The notes under the pieces are model-generated. The model worked only from the letters and a program-made list of their open reading frames with translations. It searched no databases and was not told where the DNA came from. A program made the position numbers and the translations under genes. From contig CAYYPE010000002.1 in the NCBI GenBank assembly GCA_964473465.1, forward strand, positions 186,001 to 250,000: 64,000 nt of DNA, written 5' to 3'. Below, in pieces: positions 45,964-55,147 of the stretch. Positions within the stretch are counted from its first letter, which is position 1; each line of letters opens with the position of its first letter. This DNA comes from CALHRB01 sp964473465. GTDB lineage: Bacteria; Bacteroidota; Ignavibacteria; Kapaibacteriales; UBA2268.

Positions 45964-46707
45964 CTAATAAGTTGTGATAGTAAGAATTTTTTTATCTATC
46001 TGAATCTCTTCGGGATAGAGAATTCTACCGCAATGCTCACAATGAAAGAGAAAGTCGAGATTATTTCTTATTTCAACAATTTTCTGAGGTGGAACATTAC
46101 TATAACACCCTGAACAACTATTCTTCTTGATTAATACTACAGCATCCTTATGAAGCAAACGAATACGTTTGTATTCATCAAGATTTTTCTTTGAAATCTT
46201 TGACTTAATCGCTTTTTTTAATTTATTTAATTCGTTAAGCTCATCGTTTTGGTTGGAGGAGATTTCTTTTTCTTCCTCAAGCAGTTCGTCCAATTCAGAT
46301 TGGGCTTCCTTCAATTCTTTCTCTTGCTGAACAAGGGTGAGCAAAAGATTTTCCTCTTTGACATTAACAGTTCTTAGCTCAGTGGTAATTCTGTTGAATT
46401 CAAATCTTGCATGCTCAATTTCTTTTGTGATAGCATCAAATTCCTTATTGTTTCTGACTTTGAATTGTTGTTTGGAAAGCTTTTCTTCTTTTTCTTTGAG
46501 TTCGGTCAGGGTCTGTTTGCTGGTTGATATGAAATTCTTAACGTCTTCGAGAATTTGCTTGGTTTCGTTAACCAGATTCTCCAGCTCAGCAACTTTGGCT
46601 TTTTGTTCTTTAACTTTTTCGGGTAAATCACCGTATTCATCATTTAATTCATCAAGTTTTTGATCTATTTTTGATAGTGAGGCGAGGTATAAAAGCTGAT
46701 TCTCCAT
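45964..46707 (-). CDS. Coiled-coil C4 zinc-ribbon protein (HP0958/CT398-like)
   Basis: The 247-residue protein is a long coiled coil (about 8-175) followed by a C4 zinc ribbon (Cys pairs SCSGC near 197-201 and HCEHC near 221-225). This arrangement matches the HP0958/FlgZ and CT398 family. In Helicobacter HP0958 is needed for flagellar assembly and affects flagellin mRNA. The gene forms an operon with the NIF3-like gene 12 bases upstream, as in many bacteria. Whether it serves the flagellum here is unknown. Confidence 0.8.
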   Translation of the reverse strand: MENQLLYLASLSKIDQKLDELNDEYGDLPEKVKEQKAKVAELENLVNETKQILEDVKNFISTSKQTLTELKEKEEKLSKQQFKVRNNKEFDAITKEIEHARFEFNRITTELRTVNVKEENLLLTLVQQEKELKEAQSELDELLEEEKEISSNQNDELNELNKLKKAIKSKISKKNLDEYKRIRLLHKDAVVLIKKNSCSGCYSNVPPQKIVEIRNNLDFLFHCEHCGRILYPEEIQIDKKILTITTY

Positions 46708-46719
46708 AATTTTTCCAAT

Positions 46720-47556
46720 TTAATAATTAACTAATAATTTTTTTTGATTTTCAATAAAATTTCCCTTTGGATAATAATTTACAGGATTTGTATGAACTGT
46801 TGATGAAATCACTGCAACATCTTCAAATTTGTTTACTATATCGTCCAATAAATCAGTAAGGCCATTAACAACGAAAACTTCCATTTCGTAATGACCTAAG
46901 TCAGCCAGAAGGATTTTATCCTTTGCCTGATGAAATTTATGATAAGAAACATCAGCAGTAATAAAAGCATCTAAATTCATTGAGATAGCCTTATCAAGAA
47001 ATGATGAGCCACTCCCTCCAATTATTCCTATTCTTTCGATTCTATTTTGTTTTCCGTTGCAAAATCTAATTGGCGATGAAAAAATATCTGACAACAATTC
47101 AACGAAAGCTTCCGTGCTGACTGGTTCAGTAAATCTGGAAATAACACCAAGACCACGACCTTCGTATTTTGGATGCTTTTCCAAAAATTCTTCGAAGACC
47201 AAACCCAATTTGTCGGAAATTAATCTACTTGTTCCCTGCGAATAGACATCGAAAGTTGTGTGAATTGAGATGAGATTGATATTATTCTGTATTAATTTTA
47301 TGCAAATTCTGGAAGCTCTTTCGGTTTCTGTGATTGTAGCTAAAGGATAATAGATTAGGGGGTGAAAAGTTACTATTGTATCACACTTTTTTATAATAGC
47401 TTCATCAACGACTTCATCGTTGACTTCAATTGTAACAAGTATTTTCCTAACTTCTCCATCGTTAACCTTAATCTGCAATCCTACTTTATCATTTTCTAAA
47501 GCCGAGTCCCACGGCAAAATGATGTTTATTTCATCAAGCAGATTATTTAATTGCAT
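46720..47556 (-). CDS. NIF3-like dinuclear metal-centre protein
   Basis: The NIF3/YbgI family has a dinuclear metal site. It is linked to GTP cyclohydrolase I activity in annotation, but its role is not settled. The 278-residue product has the motifs DSALENDKVGLQI (near 17-29), FHPLIYYPLATITE, ISIHTTFDV and ADVSYHKFHQAKDK. A further metal-ligand candidate lies in LADLGHYEMEVFVV. It is intermediate between the short (about 250) and long (about 370, with a PII-like insert) forms, and no PII insert is visible. It is the first gene of the pair with the zinc-ribbon gene. Confidence 0.9.
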   Translation of the reverse strand: MQLNNLLDEINIILPWDSALENDKVGLQIKVNDGEVRKILVTIEVNDEVVDEAIIKKCDTIVTFHPLIYYPLATITETERASRICIKLIQNNINLISIHTTFDVYSQGTSRLISDKLGLVFEEFLEKHPKYEGRGLGVISRFTEPVSTEAFVELLSDIFSSPIRFCNGKQNRIERIGIIGGSGSSFLDKAISMNLDAFITADVSYHKFHQAKDKILLADLGHYEMEVFVVNGLTDLLDDIVNKFEDVAVISSTVHTNPVNYYPKGNFIENQKKLLVNY

Positions 47557-47680
47557 TTCCAGCTCTGCATTTTTTCAGATTTTGCTTTTTAAAAATAATT
47601 TTGTCAATATTTAGGTTACTAAATTACAAAATTTATTTTATCCTGCAATTTTAACACTTTATTATTCGTTTCTATAATCT

Positions 47681-48397
47681 ATGAAAAGCATTATGTTCAG
47701 GTTATTATTAATATTTGCTTTAGGATTAATTACATATTCAAATGGTTTTACCCAAATCAAGGGAGAACCTCCGAAGCCTTTTAATCCTGACACTGTCTTT
47801 ATTTTTGAATCTCCCCGTCCATTAATTAAATCTGGTGATGCTGATGCTTCTGATTTTGCGGATACGTGGGGCTTCAATCTCCTGTTTTCGGATAATGGGG
47901 TAGGTGCCGGTTTTTTTATTCAATGGGCTTTGGACAAAAACACTCAGATATTTTCAAATCTTTATATTTCCGGGGCAAGAAATACAGATGAAATTGATTA
48001 TCTTTATCCCGATGGTTCCTATAGAGTGCCCGGTAAGATTAACAGGCTTTTTTTGTTCCCTTTGTCGCTCGGAATTAGAAGAATTCTATTCGAGGACCAA
48101 TTGTCCGATAATCTGAAACCTTTTATTTCGGCTGGATTGGGACCTGCTTTTATTTTATCCACACCCTATGAGCGTGAATTTTTCAATTCATTTGGTTATG
48201 CCAGTTTTTATACAAGGTTTAATTTCTTTGTTGACCTCGGAGCATTTTTTGGATTTTCTTCGAAATCCAGATCTGGAGTAAACATAAGATATTATTACAT
48301 TCCTTTTGGTGGCGATGGTTTGGAAAGTATCGAAGGCAAACCAATACATAATTTTGGGGGTATATTTTTATCTCTGATTTTTGGGATTCCTTTCTGA
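47681..48397 (+). CDS. Predicted outer-membrane beta-barrel protein
   Basis: The 238-residue product has a signal peptide (FRLLLIFALGLITYSNGF, about 6-23) and a short Pro-rich linker. Its mature part has alternating hydrophobic strands typical of an 8-stranded outer-membrane barrel, ending in the aromatic SLIFGIPF. Recognisable strands include VGAGFFIQWALDKNTQIFS, RLFLFPLSLGIRRILF and SGVNIRYYYIPFGG. I do not recognise a specific family. It lies divergent from nif3 and convergent with the receiver-kinase gene. Confidence 0.65.
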   Translation: MKSIMFRLLLIFALGLITYSNGFTQIKGEPPKPFNPDTVFIFESPRPLIKSGDADASDFADTWGFNLLFSDNGVGAGFFIQWALDKNTQIFSNLYISGARNTDEIDYLYPDGSYRVPGKINRLFLFPLSLGIRRILFEDQLSDNLKPFISAGLGPAFILSTPYEREFFNSFGYASFYTRFNFFVDLGAFFGFSSKSRSGVNIRYYYIPFGGDGLESIEGKPIHNFGGIFLSLIFGIPF

Positions 48398-48482
48398 GGC
48401 GTAATTTTAGTAAAACGCTGGATTGATTTTTTTAGATTTATTTGTTATCACTAAAAATTTGCAGGTAACCTTATAGAAATAT

Positions 48483-49595
48483 CTATATCAAATCTCTGCA
48501 ATGAAGACTGAAATTTATTGTTGTGCCTCTACCTTCCGAGCTGTCAATTTTAAAGATACCATCATGAAGTTCAACAAGTTTTTTTGCAATGATTAAACCC
48601 ATCCCGGCACCTTGTTGTTCGTAGAATGCTCTTTCGAATTGAGCAAGAGCAGAAATTTTGGATATCTGCTCGTTATTCATTCCCCTGCCTTCGTCGCTTA
48701 TATTAACAACAGCCATATCTCCATTTCTAAACGAACTGATATGAATTTTATCACCCTTTTGAGAAAATTTAAAAGCATTGTCCAATATTTCATCTGCGAT
48801 TTTATAAAAACTCTCTGTTGAAATTTCAAGAGATATCATCTCGACATTATCTCCAAACACAAGATCTTCGTTTCTATCATACTGCAAAGCTTTGGAAGAA
48901 GCAATATCCAGAAAAATTGAAAACGGCTCGTCTGTTCTGAAATTTCTTAGTTGTTGTTTTTGAACGGGGTCTGACGCTAATGCTTCTATCCTTACAAATA
49001 GCAGAAAGTTTTCTGTTATTTTCAATAGTCTTTTCGAAGACATAATAATGTCATTAGAAAATTCAAGAATTTCGGATTTGGTTAAATTGTCAACATCTGT
49101 ATTCATGTATTTTGCTGTTCCGATTACTTCATTAAGAACAGTCCGAAACTCATGAGGAAGGACGGATGTAACGCTTCTGCCAACTTCTTCTATTTTTTCT
49201 GTTAATTTCTTTTCGAGACGGTTTCTTTTAGCCCATTGTGCTTCAATAGCCAGAATCAATTCTTCGTGAGTATAGGGTTTTACGATGAAGTCATCAGCCC
49301 CACGTTCCATACCGGCTCTCATTTTTGATTTTTCTGAGAAAGCTGTAAGAAAAATGAAAGGAGTTGATTCTGTTTCGGGATTTCGCCTGATTTCTTCAAG
49401 GACTTTGAATCCGTCAATTCCCGGCATCGCAATATCACAAATTATCATGTCTGGTTTTTGTTCAAAAGCTGATTTTATTCCGAGTTGACCGTTAGGAGCG
49501 GCAAAAACCTCGTAACCCTCATATTTTAGCAAGGTTGCCGTGCTATCAAGTATAAATTCAGCATCGTCTATTATCAATATTTTTTTCATATCCAT
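48483..49595 (-). CDS. Response regulator-histidine kinase fusion (REC-HisKA-HATPase)
   Basis: The 370-residue protein begins with a receiver domain (about 5-120): acidic pocket DD at 10-11, phospho-acceptor Asp54 in IICDIAMPG, and Lys106 in IVKPYTHEE. After a short coiled coil comes the H-box with His148 in SVLPHEFRTVLNEV. The HATPase domain (about 230-367) follows, with Asn273 in DEILDNAFKFS, DEGRGMN and GAGMGLIIAKKL. Such receiver-first kinases are usually switched by phosphoryl transfer from another kinase. No sensor or membrane segment is present. An orphan Hpt protein is coded at 51.9 kb; a functional link is a guess. Confidence 0.9.
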   Translation of the reverse strand: MDMKKILIIDDAEFILDSTATLLKYEGYEVFAAPNGQLGIKSAFEQKPDMIICDIAMPGIDGFKVLEEIRRNPETESTPFIFLTAFSEKSKMRAGMERGADDFIVKPYTHEELILAIEAQWAKRNRLEKKLTEKIEEVGRSVTSVLPHEFRTVLNEVIGTAKYMNTDVDNLTKSEILEFSNDIIMSSKRLLKITENFLLFVRIEALASDPVQKQQLRNFRTDEPFSIFLDIASSKALQYDRNEDLVFGDNVEMISLEISTESFYKIADEILDNAFKFSQKGDKIHISSFRNGDMAVVNISDEGRGMNNEQISKISALAQFERAFYEQQGAGMGLIIAKKLVELHDGIFKIDSSEGRGTTINFSLHCRDLI

Positions 49596-49756
49596 CGCAA
49601 ATATATTATCGGCAACTGTTTAATGAAATTTATCAAGATTTTCATTCGTTATTAACATACGAGTTAAGAATTTGTGAAAAAAAAAATTTAAAATATGACA
49701 AAAAAAAATTCAATCTTTGCTTCCCATTTTTTTAAAATTTATAATTTGAAATTTAA

Positions 49757-51259
49757 ATGAATAATATTAATACAAACAGTAAAAAAAATAATAGCTCGAA
49801 AAGAACCTCGGGAAGTCTAAGTTTACTCGACAACCCTAAGGTTGGAGAAATTTTGGGTAGTAAGATTCCTCCGCACTCTGATGATGCCGAAAAAGCCCTT
49901 CTGGGTGCAATGATTATTGATAAAACTGCAATTTCCAAATCACTCGAACTCATTGATTCAGATAGTTTTTATCATGAGAGGCATCGCTTGATTTTCGATG
50001 CTATAATTTCTCTTTACGAAAGAGGAATTAGCGTTGACCTGCTAACTTTGTCAGAAGAGTTAAATAAGAGAAAAATCCTTGACAAAATTGGTGGAACTTA
50101 TTACCTTGCTGAATTGAATGATGCAACTCCTACTTCAGCAAATGCAGAATTCCATGCGAGAATTGTTCAGGAAAAATTTATTAAGCGAAGTCTCATCAAT
50201 GCTGCTGGTAATATCCTTGTTAATAACTACGACGAATCTACTGACGCTCTCGAAGAAGTTGACAGAGCAGAAAGCCAGATTTTTGAGATTGCCGAGAAAA
50301 GATTCGCCCGCTCTTTTGTTGACCTAAATACCCTGACCCACCAGACAATTGAATATATTAATCAGCTCGTTGAAAGAGACATTAAATCCTATACAGGAGT
50401 TCCTTCTGGTTTTAGAGATCTTGATGAACTTCTTGGTGGCTTCCAGAACTCAGATTTCATAGTGATTGCTGCCCGTCCTTCGATGGGAAAAACTGCTCTG
50501 GCTCTTTCGATAGCAAGAAATGCCGCTGTTGATGCAAACATCCCGGTTGCCTTCTTTTCGATTGAAATGTCTGACATGCAATTAGTTATAAGATTAATCA
50601 GCGCTGAAACAAAAGTCAATTCCCATAAAATCAGAACTGGAAAAATTAGCCAGAAGGATTTATCTGTCATTGTTAAGAAAATTGGCAAGCTGGCTAAAGC
50701 TCCAATGTTTATTGATGATAGCCCTGCTCTTTCAATAACAGAGCTACGAGCTAAATGCCGAAGATTGAAAGCCGAGCATGGTATCAGATTGATTCTGGTT
50801 GACTACCTTCAATTGATTCACCCCCCGAAGGCCGAAAGCCGAGAAAGAGAAATTTCGATTATTTCGAGTTCCTTGAAACAAATTGCGAAAGAACTCAATA
50901 TTCCGGTTATTGCACTTGCACAGTTGAACAGAGGTGTCGAAAGCCGAGCCGACAAGCGTCCTATGCTTTCCGACTTGCGTGAGTCCGGAAGTATTGAGCA
51001 GGATGCTGATGTTGTTCTCTTCATCTATAGGCCTGAACATTATGGTATAAAAACCTATGACGATCAGATTCCAACCGAAAATACTGCCGAAATTATTATT
51101 GGCAAACAGAGAAACGGTCCAATTGGCAGCGTTAGATTATACTTCGATAAAGACTTAACAAGGTTCGATAATCTCGATACATCGAGACGCAATAATATTC
51201 CCCCCGAAACTAACGATACATATTATTTCGAGGAGGAAATCGAAGAAGAACCTTTTTAA
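49757..51259 (+). CDS. dnaB: Replicative DNA helicase DnaB
   Basis: DnaB is the hexameric helicase at the replication fork. The 500-residue protein has the N-terminal DnaB domain (about 38-140, with PPHSDDAEKALLGAMIID) and a RecA-like C-terminal domain. Walker A is ARPSMGKTALALSIARN near 240. Walker B region is ILVDYLQLIHPP, then LREIS-type motif LRESGSIEQDADVVLFIYRP. The start follows a stretch of A/T with no strong Shine-Dalgarno. It is convergent with the secreted gene at 51764 (4-base gap). No intein is present. Confidence 0.97.
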   Translation: MNNINTNSKKNNSSKRTSGSLSLLDNPKVGEILGSKIPPHSDDAEKALLGAMIIDKTAISKSLELIDSDSFYHERHRLIFDAIISLYERGISVDLLTLSEELNKRKILDKIGGTYYLAELNDATPTSANAEFHARIVQEKFIKRSLINAAGNILVNNYDESTDALEEVDRAESQIFEIAEKRFARSFVDLNTLTHQTIEYINQLVERDIKSYTGVPSGFRDLDELLGGFQNSDFIVIAARPSMGKTALALSIARNAAVDANIPVAFFSIEMSDMQLVIRLISAETKVNSHKIRTGKISQKDLSVIVKKIGKLAKAPMFIDDSPALSITELRAKCRRLKAEHGIRLILVDYLQLIHPPKAESREREISIISSSLKQIAKELNIPVIALAQLNRGVESRADKRPMLSDLRESGSIEQDADVVLFIYRPEHYGIKTYDDQIPTENTAEIIIGKQRNGPIGSVRLYFDKDLTRFDNLDTSRRNNIPPETNDTYYFEEEIEEEPF

Positions 51260-51263
51260 GCTC

Positions 51264-51764
51264 TTATTTCTTAAGACCGTCTTTTATCTTTCTGGATATG
51301 ATTCCGATTGAATCGAATATCTTTTCCCTCTTTTTGAAAATATCTCTCACCTGATATTCAGGGTCTGGCAATTTTGTTGCAACATCATAAATGTAAGCAT
51401 TAATCAGAAATCTCTCTGCCTGAACATTGAAATTTCCTGTTACCACCTTTTCGACATTCAGCAAAGCAATTGCTTTCCACATATCCGAGGGATATTGTGG
51501 ATTTGTTGGATCCAGATTCAAGTCTGCCATAACCATTTCGACAGAATCAAGAGGAACAATTTCGACTTTGTCAGTCAGTTCTTCGTCCTCAAGCAACTTT
51601 AAATTAAGCGAGTCGCTCAATTGATAGGATACTAAATTCAGCTCAAGATGGCCATCCATATTTTGAAAGGGAAGAACTACTATTCTGATTTTCGAAAAAC
51701 TGATTTGAGAGGAAATAATAATGATAAAAATGAAGGTAAAAATTCTCATTCCATTGTTTTTCAT
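51264..51764 (-). CDS. Secreted TolB-N/FlgO-like protein
   Basis: The 166-residue product has a signal peptide (RIFTFIFIIIISSQISF, about 7-23). A domain like the N-terminal part of TolB/FlgO/CsgG proteins follows: IRIVVLPFQNMDGHLELN (about 26-43), YQLSDSLNLKLLED, then LLNVEKVVTGNFNVQAERFL. Such domains occur in periplasmic or outer-membrane accessory proteins, including flagellar FlgO. GGAGC precedes the ATG. It is only one domain in size. Function unknown; a flagellar or envelope role is an inference. Confidence 0.55.
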   Translation of the reverse strand: MKNNGMRIFTFIFIIIISSQISFSKIRIVVLPFQNMDGHLELNLVSYQLSDSLNLKLLEDEELTDKVEIVPLDSVEMVMADLNLDPTNPQYPSDMWKAIALLNVEKVVTGNFNVQAERFLINAYIYDVATKLPDPEYQVRDIFKKREKIFDSIGIISRKIKDGLKK

Positions 51765-51862
51765 AACTGCTCCATAGTTTAATTAAGAAGCAAAATAATT
51801 ACAACGGAAAAAATAAGAAAATAAGTTAAGAAAAAAAAATTCCTTGACGCCTGCTTTGATAT

Positions 51863-52162
51863 TTATTTTGCAGAAAGTTCTTTCTTTATTCTATCGAACT
51901 CATTCAAAAGCTTGCGTTCGAGAAGTTTTGCCTGTTCCCATTTTTTTTCTTTAGCATAACCCATCAGTTCAATACCTAAACTTGCAATGCTTTCCAGTCC
52001 AAACTGCAAACATGAACCTTTAAGGGTATGCCCCATCCTGTAGAGTTCATCGCTGTTATTGCTTTCAATCAGAACGTTCAATTGTGTTGAGATATCTTCC
52101 AGCCATGTATCAACAAACTCTGGCAGCAATTCCAGCACATAAGGGTCATCAGAAAATTCCAT
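51863..52162 (-). CDS. Hpt (histidine phosphotransfer) protein
   Basis: The 99-residue protein is a single four-helix Hpt domain. Its signature GHTLKGSCLQFGLESIA carries the phospho-accepting His45. It starts with DDPYVLELLPEFVDTW. AAGGGAT precedes the ATG. Hpt proteins relay phosphate between a kinase's receiver and a response regulator. No cognate gene is adjacent; the nearest two-component protein is the receiver-kinase at 48.5-49.6 kb. It stands divergent from the phage-type cassette with a 233-base spacer. Confidence 0.9.
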   Translation of the reverse strand: MEFSDDPYVLELLPEFVDTWLEDISTQLNVLIESNNSDELYRMGHTLKGSCLQFGLESIASLGIELMGYAKEKKWEQAKLLERKLLNEFDRIKKELSAK

Positions 52163-52395
52163 TTTTATCCCTTTTCATAAAAAATAAATCAACACATTAA
52201 ATATCGTTATTTCTTTTCAAATCTTGAATAAAGTATATGATACAAAAGTATTTTTGTTAAATATAAAAATTGTTATTTTACTTTTTTCCTGCACTTTATC
52301 TGCATAATTTCCTGCTTAATTCAATGGGGTTGGCATGGAGCATCCAATAGTTTTGCACTTGTGATTGTTTTTTGTTAATAAATTTTGGATTAATT

Positions 52396-53352
52396 ATGTG
52401 GATTGAAATTTTTAAATCAGGAGTTCACACCGATTCCTCAGGCAATGAACGGTCTTTTTCGGTTGAGGACATTTCTTCAATTGCTGAAAAATATAATCAG
52501 TCTGTCTCATCGGATAATTCATGCGAAGCTCCTGTTGTAATCGGACATCCAAAGGATAATACTCCTGCTTATGGGTGGGTGGAGCGTCTTGCCCGTCGTG
52601 GGGGAATACTTCTTGCTAAATTAAAAAATCTCGCCCCTGAGTTAATTGAACAGGTCAGGCAGGGAGCATTCAGAAAAGTATCGGTTTCTCTGTTTCCGGA
52701 TTTGATGTTGAGACATGTTGGTTTGCTTGGAGCTGCAACACCAGCAGTTAAAGGTTTGAAAAATATTTCTTTTAATGATTTTGATAGCCCAGAATTTATT
52801 ACTTCCTTTAAGCTTAATGATTTTTCAGAAAGTGAAACACCAGAAAAAACCGCTTTAATCGAAAAAATTAATTTTCTTGAGCAGGAAAATAAAAACATAT
52901 CTAAAATTCTGGAAGATAAGGAAAGGATTATTCAAAATCTTATCAAAGAAGCCAAAATCAGAGAATTCAGAGAATTTATTAATTCTGCCGTAAATTCAAA
53001 TAATACTTTAAAATTAAGCCCTGCCCAAAGCGAAAACCTTTTGGATATTATGCAGTTGATTTACGAAAGGGGTATAAAAAAACAACCTGACACTGAAAGT
53101 TTGATGTCGGACTATTCGGAAAATGAAGACCTGATTGTCAGGATAAAAAATTTTATAACAGGACTTTCTCCTCAATTTAATACCGATGAATTTGCCGTTA
53201 GACAACCGAAAAGAGAGAAGGATGATAATTTATCTTTCTCGGGTAAAAAGTTTCAAGCCGAAAGGATGGCTCTTCATAACAGGGCTCTTGAAATTATGAA
53301 TGAGAATCCAACGCTTTCCTACGAAGAAGCTGTAATCGAAGCTCAAAGTTAA
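52396..53352 (+). CDS. Mu gpI-like phage prohead protease/scaffold
   Basis: In Mu-like phages this protein processes or scaffolds the prohead. From ATG 52396 the product is 318 residues and reads MWIEIFKSGVHTDSSG; a longer TTG start at 52372 adds only eight residues. The N-terminal part resembles Mu protease I, with APVVIGHPKDNTPAYGWVE (about 43-61) and RKVSVSLFPDLMLRHVGLLG (about 94-113), the latter a pattern of this protease family. A coiled coil and a scaffold-like tail (about 155-318) follow, as in Mu I/Z. The serine/His catalytic residues cannot be assigned with certainty. Confidence 0.7.
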   Translation: MWIEIFKSGVHTDSSGNERSFSVEDISSIAEKYNQSVSSDNSCEAPVVIGHPKDNTPAYGWVERLARRGGILLAKLKNLAPELIEQVRQGAFRKVSVSLFPDLMLRHVGLLGAATPAVKGLKNISFNDFDSPEFITSFKLNDFSESETPEKTALIEKINFLEQENKNISKILEDKERIIQNLIKEAKIREFREFINSAVNSNNTLKLSPAQSENLLDIMQLIYERGIKKQPDTESLMSDYSENEDLIVRIKNFITGLSPQFNTDEFAVRQPKREKDDNLSFSGKKFQAERMALHNRALEIMNENPTLSYEEAVIEAQS

Positions 53353-53380
53353 ATTTTTTAAATAATTAAAAGGAAAAATT

Positions 53381-54328
53381 ATGTCACAATCAAGAATTGA
53401 TGAACTAAGAATGATTGACCCCGTGCTTACAACAGTTGCACAAGGTTACACTAACTCTAATCTGGTTGCTGAAGCTCTCTTTCCTACAATTCAGGTAAGC
53501 AAGTTAAAAGGTAAAATACCTGTTTTTGGTAAAGAAGCATTTTTAATCAGAGATACTTACAGAGCCATAAAGGCTCAATCAAACAGAATTCCTCCGTCTG
53601 ACATTGAATTCATTACTTTCGAAACAAAAGAGAGAGATATTGAAATATCAATTGATTACATTGAGGAGGAAGAATCACCCGATTTTAGCCGCTATGAACA
53701 AAGAATCACCAAAGAACTTGTTGATATTCTTCAATTAGGAAGAGAAAAAGAAGCGGCAGATTTAGTCCAGAATACAGATAATTTTAATGAGGATCTTATA
53801 TACGAGGTAACCGAAAATCAGGCTTTTGATGATTATACAAAGAACGCTGACCCGATACTTATCATAAGAAATTCCGCTGCAAAAATGAGGAGCCTGATTG
53901 CAAGATATCCAAATACTATGGTTATCGGCGATAAATGCTATCAAGCTCTTATTAATCATCCAAAGCTTCTCGAAAGGGTTAAATATTCTGGTATTTCAAA
54001 AGTAAGTAAAAATATACTGTCTGAACTTACTGACATTCCGAATGTCTTTGTCGGTTCTGCAGTTTATAGTGATGATGGAGTAAATTTCAGCGATGTCTGG
54101 CTGGATAATATTATACTGGCTTATGTTGACAGAAGCGATAGAGCTCTGCGTTCGGAATATAATCCAAGCTTTGGTTACACTCTTCAGCGTGAAGGAAAGC
54201 CCGAAATAGACACCTACTACGAAAATGGCGGTAAAATCAAAATCATCCGCAATACTGATAATTATTCAATTCAAATCACAGCAAAAGATGCAGGGTTTCT
54301 AATCTATAATACTAATCATATTAATTAG
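53381..54328 (+). CDS. Phage major capsid protein
   Basis: The 315-residue product resembles the gpT-like major head subunits of Mu-like prophages. It has DPVLTTVAQGYTNSNLVAEA (about 13-32) near the start, the LFPTIQVSKLKGKIPVFGKE segment, the E-loop/P-domain pattern, and the C-terminal DNIILAYVDRSDRALRSEYN (about 245) and FGYTLQREGKPEID segments. AGGAAA precedes the ATG. Directly upstream is the protease/scaffold, the usual order in Mu-like head operons. The sequence is intact, with no insertion or stop. Confidence 0.8.
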   Translation: MSQSRIDELRMIDPVLTTVAQGYTNSNLVAEALFPTIQVSKLKGKIPVFGKEAFLIRDTYRAIKAQSNRIPPSDIEFITFETKERDIEISIDYIEEEESPDFSRYEQRITKELVDILQLGREKEAADLVQNTDNFNEDLIYEVTENQAFDDYTKNADPILIIRNSAAKMRSLIARYPNTMVIGDKCYQALINHPKLLERVKYSGISKVSKNILSELTDIPNVFVGSAVYSDDGVNFSDVWLDNIILAYVDRSDRALRSEYNPSFGYTLQREGKPEIDTYYENGGKIKIIRNTDNYSIQITAKDAGFLIYNTNHIN

Positions 54329-54338
54329 GAGAGAAAAA

Positions 54339-54683
54339 ATGACAAAGAATCAAATAACCTATCAACCTGTTCAAGCAATTACTATCAAGGCAAAAGAAGA
54401 CCTTCCTGGCTTCAGGTTTATTTCTCATCTTGGTTCGCTATGCTCCGAAAACGTAAAATCACTTGGAGTAACAGAGACAGATTGGCTGAAAGATGAATTA
54501 GCCTCAGTTGTAACGCTTGGAACTATCGGAATAGAGATGACTACCGGAATAAATGCTGGTGAAAACATTACCTCAGCCGCAAATGGATTGGGAATTAAAG
54601 CTGGTGAAAATTCTGCAATCAACGGCAGGGCTCTTGAATCAATTTCAGGTCCCGGTTTTATCAAAATGTTACTTGTTCCATAA
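54339..54683 (+). CDS. DUF2190-like capsid decoration protein
   Basis: The 114-residue protein resembles DUF2190 head-decoration proteins that follow the capsid gene in Mu-like and related phages. It is Gly- and Ala-rich, begins with ITYQPVQAITIKAKEDLPGF, has TDWLKDELASVVTLGTIGIE in the middle and an AGENSAINGRALESISGPGF end. AGGAG precedes the ATG. Size matches the family (about 105-120). It probably stabilises the capsid surface. This is an assignment from position and resemblance, not from a catalytic motif. Confidence 0.65.
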   Translation: MTKNQITYQPVQAITIKAKEDLPGFRFISHLGSLCSENVKSLGVTETDWLKDELASVVTLGTIGIEMTTGINAGENITSAANGLGIKAGENSAINGRALESISGPGFIKMLLVP

Positions 54684-54703
54684 ATTTTTGAAAGTTTTAT
54701 TCT

Positions 54704-55147
54704 ATGGCTTATTCGACAGATAATGACCTGCTGAAAGAAATGTCTGAATCTGATCTTGCAAAGCTAACGGGTGATCCTACCGGAACGGAAATTAACACCG
54801 AGAGAACTTCTTATGCCCGCTCTTCAGCTGATACGCTTATCGATGCCTATCTTAATGGTAGATACCATACTCCCCTTTCCGAGCCGGTGGATCCCCTTAT
54901 TAATAAATTATCAACAGACCTCACTTTTGTTAATCTTTTTGAGATTTATTATCAGAAAAGTCAGATTTCTCAGACAGTTACATTCAGAAAACTCAATGCT
55001 GTCAGGTTGTTAAAAGATATCCGGGAAGGTATTGTGCTGATAAATGCCATAGCTTTTTCGGATTCCAGACCGCCTGTTATTATATCAAACAAAGAGGGAA
55101 AACCAAGAACTTTTCCAGAAGATTTACTAAATAGTTTTGATGATTAA
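54704..55147 (+). CDS. Mu gp36-like protein (DUF1320), head-tail region
   Basis: The 147-residue protein resembles Mu gp36, annotated DUF1320. It starts with YSTDNDLLKEMSESDLAKLT and shows ARSSADTLIDAYLNGRYHTP (about 38-57), where the DxYLxGRY pattern is characteristic. A helical FVNLFEIYYQKSQI segment follows. In Mu it belongs to the head-completion/tail region. Here it follows the decoration gene, matching the phage order, but no tail genes come after it. The last bases overlap the start of the next gene. Confidence 0.75.
   Translation: MAYSTDNDLLKEMSESDLAKLTGDPTGTEINTERTSYARSSADTLIDAYLNGRYHTPLSEPVDPLINKLSTDLTFVNLFEIYYQKSQISQTVTFRKLNAVRLLKDIREGIVLINAIAFSDSRPPVIISNKEGKPRTFPEDLLNSFDD

Noticed and set aside
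48398..48482. GCGT...ACGC hairpin after the outer-membrane protein as a terminator
   Set aside because: The stem is only about four base pairs and the inside mismatches, so it is too weak to call.
52321..52380. TGGCAT and TTGCA before the phage-type protease, considered as a sigma-54 promoter
   Set aside because: The spacing between the two elements is too wide for a -24/-12 promoter.
52163..52395. Search for an attachment site or direct repeat at the edges of the phage-type cassette
   Set aside because: No repeat longer than a few bases is shared with the right edge at 59737-59761, and no tRNA is present.
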